Assembly: GCA_016220085.1 (NCBI GenBank)
Contig: JACRIN010000006.1
Span: forward strand, 20,208-84,207
Origin: Planctomycetota bacterium
Lineage (GTDB): Bacteria > Planctomycetota > UBA1135 > GCA-002686595
Length of the DNA stretch: 64,000 nucleotides
Reading direction: 5' to 3'
Shown here: positions 29,679 through 40,078 of the stretch, piece by piece
Position numbering within the stretch: the first letter of the stretch is position 1
Layout of the letters: each line of letters starts with the position of its first letter
Position numbers and translations under genes: made by a program
Notes under the pieces: generated by a model
What the model was told of the DNA's origin: nothing
What the model saw: the letters and a program-made list of their open reading frames with translations, nothing else
Databases searched by the model: none

Positions 29679-31229
29679 ATGCAGCTCGAAAGCGCGACCC
29701 CCGTTCTCCGCGACGCCCGACGCGGCCGCACCGCGACGGTCGTCGCGAGCGTGATCGCCGCGGCGCTGCTCTGCGTCGTCGTGGCCGGCGCGTTTTGGTG
29801 GCAACGCCAGAGCGAGCCCGCGCGTCGCCCCGACGTCGTGTTCCTGCTGATCGACACGCTGCGCGCCGATCGGCTGTCGTGCTACGGCTATCCGCGGCCT
29901 ACGTCGCCGTTCCTCGACTCGCTGGCGGCCGACGGCGTGCTCTTCGAGGACGTCACGTGCCAGTTCTCGTGGACGCGACCGTCGATGGTGTCGCTGATGG
30001 AAGGCCGCTACCTGACCGCGTACCGCGACGCGATCGAGGACGGCGTGCCGACGCTGCCCGACGCATTCCAGCGCGCGGGCTACCGAACGGTCGGGATGGT
30101 CGCGAACGCGTCGGTCGACGCGGAGACCGGTTTCGCGCGCGGCTTCGACCACTACGACTCCGGCGACCTGAAGGCGAGCGGTCCGATCTACGCGGACTTC
30201 TTGCGCGACGTCGACGAGCTCTCGTCTTCGCTCTGGCAACCGCTCGCGACCGCGCTCGCGCGCGACGAGCACGGCGCGCGTCCGCCGCTCTTCCTCTACC
30301 TGCACGTGATGGACGTGCACGATCCCTACGATCCGTATCCGGAGTTCGACGCGGCGCTGCCGAACACGAGCAGCGCGCCGGTGCTGCCGCTCGACTGGCA
30401 GCTCGAGACCCTGCGCGCGAAAGGCGCGGCCGCGGCCGATCCGATGGCGCACGATCGAGCGCTCGGCGAGCTCGCGGGCGAGCGCGGTCTCTACGACCAA
30501 GGCGTGCGCCACACCGACCAAGCGCTGCAGCGGCTCTTCGGGCGCCTGCGCGAGCTCGGCGTGCTCGACCACACCGTGCTCGCGATCGCCGCGGATCACG
30601 GCGAGGGTCTGTGGGAGCACCTGACGCCGAGCTCGGACGCGGAGCTCGCGACGTTGCCGCCGGCCGAGTTCTTCTACCAGAAGCACGGCGCGTCGCAGTT
30701 CCAAGAGGTGCTCGCGACGCCGTTGATCGTCTCCGGGCCCGGCGTCGAGCGCGGCGTGCGCGTGCGCGAAGCGGTCGAGAACGTCGACCTCTTCCCGACG
30801 CTGCTCGAGCTCTGCGACTTGCCGCGACCGAATGGACTGCACGGCCGTTCGCTCGCGCCCGTGCTGCGCGGCGACGGCGAGCCCGCTTCGCGCCCGCGCG
30901 ACTTCGTCTACAGCTTCGGCGTGCACGGCAACGCGCTGCGCGAGGTCGCGACCGGGCTCAAGCTGATCATGCCGCGCGGCAAGGCGTTGGCGGCGGGGCA
31001 CGAGCTCCAGCTCTACGACCTGAAATCGGACCCCGAGGAACGCCACGACCTCGCGCTCGCTCGCCCGGCCGACGTCAAGCGACTGGTCGCCGCGTTCCTC
31101 GCGTGGGAGCAGGCGTACCCGACCGACGCGAGCCTGCGCGACCGCACGGTCGAGCGCTTGAAGGCCGAGCAAGGCGAGCTCTTGCGCGGGCTCGGCTACA
31201 CCGGGCTCGACGTCGGCGGCGATCAGTAG
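29679..31229 (+). CDS. Membrane-anchored sulfatase-superfamily hydrolase with Thr at the FGly position
   Basis: N-terminal TM; RPDVVFLLIDTLRADRLSCYGYPRPTSP; SWTRPSMVSLMEGRY; AADHGEGLWEH. Confidence 0.85.
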   Translation: MQLESATPVLRDARRGRTATVVASVIAAALLCVVVAGAFWWQRQSEPARRPDVVFLLIDTLRADRLSCYGYPRPTSPFLDSLAADGVLFEDVTCQFSWTRPSMVSLMEGRYLTAYRDAIEDGVPTLPDAFQRAGYRTVGMVANASVDAETGFARGFDHYDSGDLKASGPIYADFLRDVDELSSSLWQPLATALARDEHGARPPLFLYLHVMDVHDPYDPYPEFDAALPNTSSAPVLPLDWQLETLRAKGAAAADPMAHDRALGELAGERGLYDQGVRHTDQALQRLFGRLRELGVLDHTVLAIAADHGEGLWEHLTPSSDAELATLPPAEFFYQKHGASQFQEVLATPLIVSGPGVERGVRVREAVENVDLFPTLLELCDLPRPNGLHGRSLAPVLRGDGEPASRPRDFVYSFGVHGNALREVATGLKLIMPRGKALAAGHELQLYDLKSDPEERHDLALARPADVKRLVAAFLAWEQAYPTDASLRDRTVERLKAEQGELLRGLGYTGLDVGGDQ

Positions 31230-31344
31230 CTCTCACCCGGCGCGGAACCGCGCGACGGGCACCGCGAGGCTCTCAGAGCGTCCCGTGCCGCGCGGGGAGC
31301 CGCGCCGCCGGACCGACGCGGCTGCGTGCGGCGCTCGAGGCACC

Positions 31345-31409
31345 GGCCGAGTGTGCCGGCCGAGCGAGTGGGCCGAGTGAGCCGGCCGAGTGTGCCGCCG
31401 AGTGAGTCG
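31345..31409. repeat. 13-bp tandem repeat (~5 units)
   Basis: ggccgagtgtgcc / ggccgagcgagtg / ggccgagtgagcc / ggccgagtgtgcc / gccgagtgagtcg. Confidence 0.85.
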
Positions 31410-31474
31410 AGGGCGGGCTCGGAACCGCGCTCGCGGGGCGCCGCGAGCGCTTCGCGCGCCGTTCGGGCGGTCGA

Positions 31475-31503
31475 TTTGGTTCCGCCGGGGAGCTCGCTAT
31501 ACT
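31475..31503 (+). promoter_or_regulatory. Candidate rpsO promoter
   Basis: TTTGGT - 17 bp - TATACT. Confidence 0.45.
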
Positions 31504-31528
31504 CCTCGGCCCCTTCGCTGGGTTTGGG

Positions 31529-31645
31529 GCGGGTGCCTACCCGCGCCAAGGGCCGGTCGATCGCACCGTCGGTGCGAGCCGGCGCACCCGTTACCTGGAG
31601 TTCCAACCCTGGGTTCCGGGCAAGTTCCAGGATCGCCGACCGTGT
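31529..31645 (+). promoter_or_regulatory. Structured 5' leader of rpsO
   Basis: Nested stems gggtgc...gcaccc enclosing gccgg...ccggc and cgcacc-gtc-ggtgcg; then cctgga...tccagg enclosing aacc-ctg-ggtt. Confidence 0.45.
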
Positions 31646-31703
31646 CGACGCGCTGTCGACGCACAACGGCCGACGATCAGTCGCCAGCCATTTGGAGATT
31701 GCC

Positions 31704-31973
31704 ATGGCAATCACTGCCGAACGCAAGGCTCAGGTCATCAAGGAGTTCGCCCGGATCCCGGGCGACACCGGTTCCCCGGAAGTTCAGGTCGCCGTCCTCA
31801 CCGAGGAGATCAAGGCGCTGACGGAGCACCTGCGGACGCACCGCAAGGACTACACCTCTCGCCGGGGCCTCCTCATGATGGTCGGCGGGCGCAGCAAGCT
31901 CTTGAAGTACCTGCGCACGAAGGCTCCCGAGCGCTATCAGCTCGTGGTCAACAAGCTCGGCCTCCGTCGCTGA
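31704..31973 (+). CDS. rpsO: 30S ribosomal protein S15
   Basis: [50 protein letters not shown]. Confidence 0.98.
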   Translation: MAITAERKAQVIKEFARIPGDTGSPEVQVAVLTEEIKALTEHLRTHRKDYTSRRGLLMMVGGRSKLLKYLRTKAPERYQLVVNKLGLRR

Positions 31974-32140
31974 GCCGAGCCTGAAGGAGGACTCCTCGAC
32001 GTGAGCGCGTGCAGCCGAGCCAAGACGAAGCTGACGCGGTCGACACGCGAGGTGATTTGGAGGAGCGTTCGCCTGGCGCGAACGCTCCGCGTGGTAAGGG
32101 AATTCAACGCAACGATTCGAGACAAAAGGACATTGGTTTC

Positions 32141-34303
32141 ATGACCAGCACGTACGCGAGTGTGACGCGCGAGATCGCCGGACACACGATCACATTGGAG
32201 ACGGGCCAGATGGCTCGTCAGGCGCTCGGAAGCGTCATCGCCACGGTCGACGGCACGAAGTGCTTCGCCGCCGTTTGCGCAGGCCCGGGCCGCGAAGATC
32301 AAGACTTCTTCCCGCTCACCGTCGACTATCGCGAGAAGACCGAAGCCGCGGGCAAGATCCCAGGCGGCTTCTTCAAGCGCGAGGGTCGTCCGACGACGAA
32401 GGAGATCCTCACGATGCGCCTGATCGATCGCGCGATCCGGCCGCTCTTCGCCGACGGGTTCAAGCAAGAGGTGCAGTTGATGAGCCACTGCCTCTGCTAC
32501 GACGGAGTCACCAACTCCGACGTCACCGCGATGATCGCGGGCTTCGCCGCGGTGCGCATCAGCGGCATGCCGTTCCACGGTTCGCTCGGCGCGGTGCGCG
32601 TCGGCCAGATCGACGGCAAGTTCGTCGCGTTCCCGAGCGACGAGGAACGTCGCACGAACTCCGCGCTCGACCTCGTCGTCGCCGGCCACGCGGACGCGGT
32701 GTGCATGGTCGAAGCGAGCGCCAAGCAGCTCAAGGAACGCGAGATGGTCGACGCGCTCGAGTTCGCGCACGACGTCATTCGCCAGATCGCGGAGCTCATC
32801 GACGAGCTCAACGCGAAGGTCGGCAAGCCCGCCTACCCGTGGACGCCGCCGACGGTCGACGAGGCGCTCGCGAAGTCGGTGTCGGCCTACCGGCCGCGCG
32901 TCAAGGACGTGCTGTTCACGCCGGGCAAGCACGACCGCGCCGACGCGATCGACGCGATCCGCGACGAAGCGGTCGCCGCCCTGGTCGCCGGCATCACCGA
33001 CGAGAAGGAGCTCGCGAAGCGCACCAAGGCCGCGAAGGGCGCGTTCGACGAACTCGCCTCGAGCGTCGAGCGTGAAGCGATCGTCGACGGCAAGCGCGCC
33101 GACGGCCGCGCGTTCGATCAGATCCGCGAGATCACGATCGTCCCGAACTTCATCCCGCGTCAGCACGGCTCCGTGCTGTTCACGCGCGGTGAAACGCAGG
33201 CGTTGGTCAGCGTCACGCTCGGCACCGCCGACGACGAGCAGATCATCGACGGTCTCGACGACGAGTACCGCAAGAACTTCTACTTGCACTACAACTTCCC
33301 GCCGTACTCGGTCGGTGAGACGCGCCGCATCATGGGCCCGGGTCGCCGCGAGATCGGACACGGCATGCTCGCCGAACGCGCGCTCGGCAATGTCACGCCG
33401 CCGAAGGATCGCTTCCCGTACACGATCCGCATCGTCTCCGACATCATGGAGTCGAACGGCAGCTCGTCGATGGCGAGCGTGTGCGGCGGTTGCCTCGCGA
33501 TGATGCTCGCCGGCGTCCCGTTGATGCAGCCGGTCGCGGGCATCGCGATGGGCCTCGTCGAGGAAGGCGGCAAGCAGGCCGTGCTCTCCGACATCCTCGG
33601 CTCGGAAGACCACCACGGCGACATGGACTTCAAGGTCGCGGGCTCCGGTCTCGGCATCACCGCGCTGCAGATGGACATCAAGATCAAGGGCGTCACCCGC
33701 GAGCTCCTCGAGCGTGCGCTCGAGCAAGCCCGTCGCGGCCGCATCGAGATCCTGAAGAAGATGCTCGACGCCGTGCCGCGTCCGGCGAAGGAGATCTCTC
33801 CGTACGCGCCGCGCATGGAAGTGATCCGCATCCCGTCCGACAAGATCGGTTACCTGATCGGGCCCGGCGGTCGCAACATCAAGGCGATGCAGGAGCAGTA
33901 CAAGGTCAAGATCGCGATCCTCGACGACACCGGCACCGTGCAGGTCGCGGGCGTCGAGCGCGACAACGTGGCCGCCTGCATCCAAGCGATCCAAGCGATG
34001 TGCGAGACGCCGAAGATCGGCACTCGCTACAAGGGCACCGTCAAGTCGATCAAGGACTTCGGCGCGTTCATCGAGATCCTGCCGGGCGTCGAAGGCCTGT
34101 GCCACATCTCCGAGCTCGACGAAGGCTACGTCGACCGCGTCACCGACATCGTCCAGATCGGTGAAGAGGTCGAGGTCGAGATCATCAACGTCGACGACCG
34201 CGGCAAGATCAAGCTCTCGCGCAAGGCGGTGCTGGTCGGCAGCGGCGCGGGCCCGGAAGAGCCCGAGGGCGACGTGAATGAAGGTCAACCGAACGACGAG
34301 TGA
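32141..34303 (+). CDS. pnp: Polyribonucleotide nucleotidyltransferase
   Basis: [31 protein letters not shown] domain [17 protein letters not shown]1 domain [28 protein letters not shown]. Confidence 0.98.
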   Translation: MTSTYASVTREIAGHTITLETGQMARQALGSVIATVDGTKCFAAVCAGPGREDQDFFPLTVDYREKTEAAGKIPGGFFKREGRPTTKEILTMRLIDRAIRPLFADGFKQEVQLMSHCLCYDGVTNSDVTAMIAGFAAVRISGMPFHGSLGAVRVGQIDGKFVAFPSDEERRTNSALDLVVAGHADAVCMVEASAKQLKEREMVDALEFAHDVIRQIAELIDELNAKVGKPAYPWTPPTVDEALAKSVSAYRPRVKDVLFTPGKHDRADAIDAIRDEAVAALVAGITDEKELAKRTKAAKGAFDELASSVEREAIVDGKRADGRAFDQIREITIVPNFIPRQHGSVLFTRGETQALVSVTLGTADDEQIIDGLDDEYRKNFYLHYNFPPYSVGETRRIMGPGRREIGHGMLAERALGNVTPPKDRFPYTIRIVSDIMESNGSSSMASVCGGCLAMMLAGVPLMQPVAGIAMGLVEEGGKQAVLSDILGSEDHHGDMDFKVAGSGLGITALQMDIKIKGVTRELLERALEQARRGRIEILKKMLDAVPRPAKEISPYAPRMEVIRIPSDKIGYLIGPGGRNIKAMQEQYKVKIAILDDTGTVQVAGVERDNVAACIQAIQAMCETPKIGTRYKGTVKSIKDFGAFIEILPGVEGLCHISELDEGYVDRVTDIVQIGEEVEVEIINVDDRGKIKLSRKAVLVGSGAGPEEPEGDVNEGQPNDE

Positions 34304-34322
34304 TCGTCGACGGCGATCGAAG

Positions 34323-34364
34323 CCGCGGGCCGCTAGGGGACTGACCCCGCGCGGCCCGCGGTGT
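34323..34364 (+). terminator. Stem-loop terminator after pnp
   Basis: ccgcgggccgc...gcggcccgcgg followed by tgttt. Confidence 0.75.
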
Positions 34365-34423
34365 TTCGGCGCGGCGTGGCTCGGCCCTACTTCGCCGGGC
34401 TCGCCGAGCTATCTTGGAGCCGC

Positions 34424-37400
34424 GTGAGCCTCCTTGTCGTCGGTCTGCTCGCCGCCGCGCTCCAAGGCGCGGACCTCGCGCCGTCGACTTCGCCGCCGCG
34501 CCCGAGGGTCCACGCGGTGTGGATCGCGCCCGCGACGCTGGTCGTCGACGGCGATTCGACCGAGTGGCAGCCCGATACTCCCTCCGAGGTCGTCGTCGAC
34601 GACCTGCGGCAGTTCATCGCGCTCGGCCGACCGATCACCGATCTGTGGTCGGGACTCGACGATGCGTCGCTCGAGCTCTGGGTCGGTTGGAACCGCGACG
34701 ACCTGGTGCTCGGCGGCGTCGTGCTCGACTCCGTCGCGGACCACAACGCGCAGCGTTGGTACCAGGGCGACAGCCTCGAGCTCTTCCTCGATCTCGGCGA
34801 ACGCCGCGCGCAGTGGGGCCGCGACGACTACCAAGTGATGCTCGCGCCCAATTGGGAGGAGCGTCCGTGGGGCGTGTACCTGCACGAAGGCCAGGGCGGG
34901 CCCGCCGGTCCGTCCGACGGCGGCTTCGGCGGCGTCGAAGTCGCGTCGAAGCGCATCGACGGCGGCTATCGGTTCGAGGCCCGCCTGCCGTGGCGCAACT
35001 TCCACGGCTTCGTGCCGCGGGCGGGCGCCGAGCTCGGCTTCAACTTCGCGCTCTGCGATCGCGACAGCATCGGGCCGCTTGAGAGCTACGCGAATTGGAC
35101 CGGCGAGACCGACATCGCGTTCCACGCGGATCGGCGCGGCACGCTCTCGCTCGTCGCGCCTCCGCTCGAGGCCGCGGCGTCGACCGACAGCGCGGGCGAG
35201 TTCGAGGTGCTGCCGAACTTGCGTTGGATCGAGCTCGTCGCGCTCGCGGGGCTGTACGTGCTCGCGCTGTGGACGTGCGGGCTGTGGAGTCGGCCTCGCG
35301 CTCGGCGCGCGGCGGCCGCGTTCGCGCTGTTCGCGTTGCTCGGCGCGGTCGCCGCCGCGTTCGTCGCCGGCGCGATCGACCAGCGGGAGCGCGCCGGGCG
35401 CCGCGACGCGCTCGACGAGTACTGGGCACGCTTCCAGGCGTTGCTCGACTCCGGCGCGCTCGGGCATCCGGAGCCCGACGAGCTCGCCACCCGCGTCGAA
35501 GCGTTGCTCGCGGGCAAGTCGATCCCGGCGAAGCGCCCGTCGGCGTTCGTCAGCGTCGCGCCCGAGGGCTCGGAGCTCGGCGCGGTCGAGCGCACGCTGC
35601 GACGCGGCATTCCGTACCGACCGATCGTGTCGCCGGGCGCTGCCGATCCGCTGCGCGGTGTGAAGCTCGCACCGGGCGAGACGCGGACGCTGAAGCTCGA
35701 CCCGCCGATCGAGATCGACGCCGTCGAGCTGGTCGCTCGCGTATCGGATCCGCGCTACGTGCAGTTCGGCGTCGCGCAGACCAGCGTCCTGTCGCTCTCG
35801 TTCCTGCGCGGCGGCGAAGCGGTCGGCATCGCGCGCGAGGTGCGCCACCGTCAGGACCTGCACTTCGAGGAAGACGTCCACCGCGACCACCCGGGCCTCG
35901 AACCCGCGTTCTACCGCGCCGGCGGTCGCGTCGGGCGCGTGCACGCCGACGCGCTGTTGCTCGATCTCGGGCCGCCGAGGGCGGTCGACGAAATCGTCGT
36001 GCGGCACGTCGGCGGCGAGCGCGGGTACCTCGTCGAACTCGTCGCGTTCGCGGTGCGCGCGCCCGCGGTCGGCGCGGAGCTGCCGGAGGGCTTGCGCGCC
36101 AACGCCGCGGGCGAATGGGAATGGAGCTCTTGGACGCGCGTGATCGCCGCCGAGGTCGCCGCGCCCGCGCGCGCGCCGAAGACCAGCGCCGAGCTCGAGA
36201 TCGTGCGCGAGCTCTCGATCGGCGGCGAGCCGATCGGCACCGTCTACCTGCGCGACACGCGCGCCGTGCCGTCGCTCGCGCGTTGGCGGTGGCTGCCGAT
36301 CTTCGTCGCCGCCGGCCTCGCGCCGTTCGCGGTCGCTTTCTTCGCCGAGTGGCTCTCCGCTCGTCGTCGCATCCGCAACAAGCTCGCGGTCGGCTTCGCG
36401 ATCTCGTCCGCGGTGCCGCTGCTCGCGTTGACGTTGCTGCTCGAGAAGTCGCTGGAGCAGGAGCACGTCCAATACGAGGGCGAGCGCGTCTCCCTCGAAC
36501 TCGCCGACGCCGAGCGCGCGCTCGACGCCGAGCAGCGCGAACTCGCGCGCGAGGCCGAACGGCTCTTGCGCGTCGCCGCGGTGCGGTGGGAGCTCTCGCG
36601 TGAAGTGCCGGCGATCAGCGAGACGCTCGCGAGCGACGCGTGGTGGGGCCCGGGCGAAACCGGCGTCCTGCGGATGCTGATGCGCGTCGCGCCGGACGGA
36701 CGGTGGCTGCGCGTCGGCACCGGTCCGGGCTGGCAGAGCTTGCCGGCGTCGTTCCAACCGAGCTCCGGCGTGTGGCGGCCGTGGGGGCGCACGCTCGTCT
36801 GCGGTGTCGCGCAGACCGCGAGCGGCGCGGAGCAGCCGCTCTTGGTGCTAGTCGCGCGCGAACCGCGCTTCGAAGTCGCGACGCGCGCGGGACGGGAGGA
36901 GCGCGCGGCCTCGTCGCTCGCCGTGCTCGGCGTCGGTCGCGATCCCGCGCCGCGCTTGGAGGACCTGCGGCCCGCGCGCGCCGGCGAGACGCGCCGCGGC
37001 GTGTTCACGCCCGACGGCGAGCTCGCGCTCGTGCTGGTCGCGTCGCGCCGCGAGCGCGGCGTGCCGGTGTTCGGCACGTGGACGCTGACCGAGTTGCTCT
37101 TCGCCGCCGGTCTCTCCGCCGTCTTCACGGCGTTGCTCTTCGCGGGCATCCTCACCGGGCACTTGGTCGGTCCGATCGAGCGACTCGACCGCGCCGTGCG
37201 CGCGGGGCAGGGCTCCGACGCGAACGTCGAGGTCGAGGACGAGGTCGGGCACCTCGCCGGCGCGGTGCAATCGTTCGCACGCGAGGTCGCGCACCGCGTC
37301 CGTCAGCTCGAGTCGTTGCGCGACGTGCAGGAGGACCTTGCGAAGCACCTGGACACCGAGCTCGCGCGCGAAGCGGCGCTGACTTTCGTCGCCCGCGAGG

Positions 37401-39232
37401 TCGGCGCCGATTCGGTCTGGATGGCATGGCGCGGCGAGCCCGGCGAGGAGGCGCGCGTCTTTGCTCTCGGCGGCCGCTCGTTCCCGATCGCCGACGACGC
37501 GCAGTGGCTCCGGCGCGCGCTGCGTTGCGATCAGCTCCAGGAGTACCGCGACGAGCGCGGCTTGCCCGGGCTCTCGGCGTCCGAACGCACGTTGTTCGGT
37601 TCGGTCGAGCGCATGCTCGCGTTGCCTTTGGTCGCCGGCGGCGACGCGCGCGGAGCGTTGCTCGTCGGTACGTCGAACGAGCGCCAGCTCGACCTGACGT
37701 TCCTGCGCGCGGCGTCGGCGCAGGCGGCGATCGCGCTCGAGAACGCTCGCCTCTACGCGCGTGCCGTCACCGACGCGGTCACCGGCTTCCTGTTCGAGCC
37801 GGGGTTCCGCCAGCGCCTGGGCGAGGAGATCCAGCGCGCCGAAACCCAGCCCGAGGCGGGCGTGCGCGTCTTCCAAGTGCGTTTCCGCGACCTACCGCCG
37901 ATCGAGGCCGTCGCGGCGGAGCGCATCCGCGAAGCGTCGCGTCGGATGCGCAACGCGCTGCGCGGGATGGCGATCTATGGGCGCTCCGGTGCGACCGATC
38001 TCTTGGTCGCGCTTCCATGGAGCGGCCACAAGCCGAACATCGAGGCGCTGGAGGCGCGGCTGGTCGAGCAGCTGACCGCCGCACCCTGGCCCGACGGCAG
38101 CGCGGTCGGAAACCCGCTGGTCTCGACCGCCGCGTGGCCGGACGACGGCCCGAGCGCGCGCTTCGTGCTCCAGGTGCTCTCCGAGCGCCTCGCCGAAGTG
38201 CAGTCCGCGCAGCCGGTCGCCGCGCTCGAGTTCCTGGAGCGCAACCTGCCGACGGACTTCGTCGCCGGATCCCCGTTGATGGTCGAGCTGCTCGACACGG
38301 TGCGGCGCGTCGCCGAGCAGGACGTCACCGTCGTCGTCACCGGCGAGACCGGCACCGGCAAGGACCGGGTCGCCGAGCTGATCCATCGCTGGAGTGCGCG
38401 GACCGAGGGACCGATGGTCCACGTGCACTGCCCGTCGCTCTCCGGCGCCCTGATCGAGGACGAGCTCTTCGGCCACGAAGTGGGGGCCTTCACCGGCGCG
38501 GATTCGAGGCGGATGGGTCCGTTCGAGTACGCCGCCGGCGGCACCGTCGTGCTCGACGAGGTCGCAGGGCTTTCCCCCGAAGGCCAGGTCGCCCTGCTGC
38601 GCTTGGTCGAGACCCGCCAGGTGCTGCCGCTCGGCTCGACTCGGCCTGTGCAGCTCGACGTCCGCCTCGTGGCGACCAGCTCCAAGGACCTTTCCAGGGA
38701 AGTCCAAAGCGGGACGTTCCGCAGCGACCTCTACTTCCGCCTCAACGTCGCCCAGCTGACCCTGCCGCCGCTGCGCCTGCGCAAGCAGGCGATCCCCGAG
38801 TTGGTCGACGCCGCGCTGCGCCGGTTCAACGCCGCGGCGCCCAAGCCGGTGACCGGAGTCGCGCCGGGCGTGCTCGACCGGCTGTTCGACCACGACTGGC
38901 CGGGCAACCTCCGCGAGCTCTTCAACGTGCTGTCGGGCGGCTTCATCGTCGCCCAGGGCGGGGAGCTCCGCCTCGAGCATGTGACGCTGGAGCCCGCCGA
39001 GGAACCGGCGCCGACCGGCACCGCCGCGCTCAACGAGCGCCAGCGGGCGGTGCTCTCCGACCTCGGAGCCGGCGGCCAGATCACCTCGACCCAGTACGCC
39101 GACCGGCATGGCATCTCGAGCCGCACCGGCCTGCGCGATCTGCTCGACCTGGTGGAGCAGGGCTACCTCGCCAAGGAGGGGGAGCGTCGGGGCACCCGCT
39201 TTCGTCGCACCGCCAAGGCCGGACCAGCCTAG
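34424..39232 (+). CDS. Membrane-anchored sigma-54 interaction protein: CBM9-like domain, TM, HAMP/GAF-like, AAA+, winged-helix-like C terminus
   Basis: VVDGDSTEWQP...WYQGDSLELFLDLG; TM segments; GETGTGKDRVAELIH Walker A; GAFTGA loop; RSDLYFRLNVAQLTLPPLRLR. Confidence 0.88.
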   Translation: MSLLVVGLLAAALQGADLAPSTSPPRPRVHAVWIAPATLVVDGDSTEWQPDTPSEVVVDDLRQFIALGRPITDLWSGLDDASLELWVGWNRDDLVLGGVVLDSVADHNAQRWYQGDSLELFLDLGERRAQWGRDDYQVMLAPNWEERPWGVYLHEGQGGPAGPSDGGFGGVEVASKRIDGGYRFEARLPWRNFHGFVPRAGAELGFNFALCDRDSIGPLESYANWTGETDIAFHADRRGTLSLVAPPLEAAASTDSAGEFEVLPNLRWIELVALAGLYVLALWTCGLWSRPRARRAAAAFALFALLGAVAAAFVAGAIDQRERAGRRDALDEYWARFQALLDSGALGHPEPDELATRVEALLAGKSIPAKRPSAFVSVAPEGSELGAVERTLRRGIPYRPIVSPGAADPLRGVKLAPGETRTLKLDPPIEIDAVELVARVSDPRYVQFGVAQTSVLSLSFLRGGEAVGIAREVRHRQDLHFEEDVHRDHPGLEPAFYRAGGRVGRVHADALLLDLGPPRAVDEIVVRHVGGERGYLVELVAFAVRAPAVGAELPEGLRANAAGEWEWSSWTRVIAAEVAAPARAPKTSAELEIVRELSIGGEPIGTVYLRDTRAVPSLARWRWLPIFVAAGLAPFAVAFFAEWLSARRRIRNKLAVGFAISSAVPLLALTLLLEKSLEQEHVQYEGERVSLELADAERALDAEQRELAREAERLLRVAAVRWELSREVPAISETLASDAWWGPGETGVLRMLMRVAPDGRWLRVGTGPGWQSLPASFQPSSGVWRPWGRTLVCGVAQTASGAEQPLLVLVAREPRFEVATRAGREERAASSLAVLGVGRDPAPRLEDLRPARAGETRRGVFTPDGELALVLVASRRERGVPVFGTWTLTELLFAAGLSAVFTALLFAGILTGHLVGPIERLDRAVRAGQGSDANVEVEDEVGHLAGAVQSFAREVAHRVRQLESLRDVQEDLAKHLDTELAREAALTFVAREVGADSVWMAWRGEPGEEARVFALGGRSFPIADDAQWLRRALRCDQLQEYRDERGLPGLSASERTLFGSVERMLALPLVAGGDARGALLVGTSNERQLDLTFLRAASAQAAIALENARLYARAVTDAVTGFLFEPGFRQRLGEEIQRAETQPEAGVRVFQVRFRDLPPIEAVAAERIREASRRMRNALRGMAIYGRSGATDLLVALPWSGHKPNIEALEARLVEQLTAAPWPDGSAVGNPLVSTAAWPDDGPSARFVLQVLSERLAEVQSAQPVAALEFLERNLPTDFVAGSPLMVELLDTVRRVAEQDVTVVVTGETGTGKDRVAELIHRWSARTEGPMVHVHCPSLSGALIEDELFGHEVGAFTGADSRRMGPFEYAAGGTVVLDEVAGLSPEGQVALLRLVETRQVLPLGSTRPVQLDVRLVATSSKDLSREVQSGTFRSDLYFRLNVAQLTLPPLRLRKQAIPELVDAALRRFNAAAPKPVTGVAPGVLDRLFDHDWPGNLRELFNVLSGGFIVAQGGELRLEHVTLEPAEEPAPTGTAALNERQRAVLSDLGAGGQITSTQYADRHGISSRTGLRDLLDLVEQGYLAKEGERRGTRFRRTAKAGPA

Positions 39233-39476
39233 AAAACGGGCAGAAACTGCACGCCTCTGACGGATAATGTCGAATAGGTCGGCGTGGCGCTATCGCAGCT
39301 CGAGCCCGTCCGCAGCCGTTGCACGCCCCGATTGGCGGAGCTAAGTCGATTCTCGGCAGTGACTTGGGGGGATGGCGAACGAACGATTTCGTTATCCGTG
39401 GGCACTCGGACTACGCGTTGCGCTGCCCCCGGCGCGCCCAGCGACGTGTCGCTCGGCCAAGGAAGGACCCCCAGTC

Positions 39477-39995
39477 ATGAAGCTCACCCCCCCCGACCTT
39501 CGGCCCGCCCGTCAGCCCGCCTGCTCGCCCGCCCGCTGGTTCCAGGCCCTCGCGGCGCTGGTCTTGGTGGTAGGTGCGCTGGCGCATGCCGACCCGCTGG
39601 TGGACGCCGCAGCGCCCGTGTCGCCCGAGACGGCGGCGGTGCCGGCCGAGGCCTCGAGCCGGGCAGCGTCGCTCGTGATGGGGAAGGACTGGATCATCAA
39701 AGCCGCCGACAACATCTGCGGTCTGAAGGACGCCAGCCAGCTCAGCAATCCGGCGGTGGTCGACTACGACGCGCTGCTGGCGGCGACTCCGGAGATGAAG
39801 TCGATGCGCGATCAGAAGATCGACGCGAACACCCCGGAGGGGATCCGACTGACCAACGCGGCGGTCGACCGGGTGACGAAGGCCTGTGAGGAGATCCGGA
39901 CCCAGCTTGGCCACTGCAGCGTCTGGAAGGAAGTCCGCCACCGCGACGGTCGGACCCTCACCGACATCACCAGCAAGGTCAAGGCGCAGTTCTGA
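39477..39995 (+). CDS. Secreted hypothetical protein
   Basis: Signal peptide (ALAALVLVVGALAHA); compact C-terminal part with 2 Cys; GC-typical ORF between regulators and secretin. Confidence 0.6.
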   Translation: MKLTPPDLRPARQPACSPARWFQALAALVLVVGALAHADPLVDAAAPVSPETAAVPAEASSRAASLVMGKDWIIKAADNICGLKDASQLSNPAVVDYDALLAATPEMKSMRDQKIDANTPEGIRLTNAAVDRVTKACEEIRTQLGHCSVWKEVRHRDGRTLTDITSKVKAQF

Positions 39996-40078
39996 CCCGC
40001 CCCCGCCCGGCCCAGGTCCATCGCCTGACCGCGGCAGTCGAAATGACCTGCATCGGGCAGTCCCACCCCCTCGTTCGA

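Noticed and set aside
34409-36757. 782-aa minus-strand ORF (and 31937-34288, 57406-59418, 55685-57409)
   Set aside because: Antisense shadows of the sigma-54 activator, pnp, TPR and TonB-toroid genes; composition artefacts of high GC
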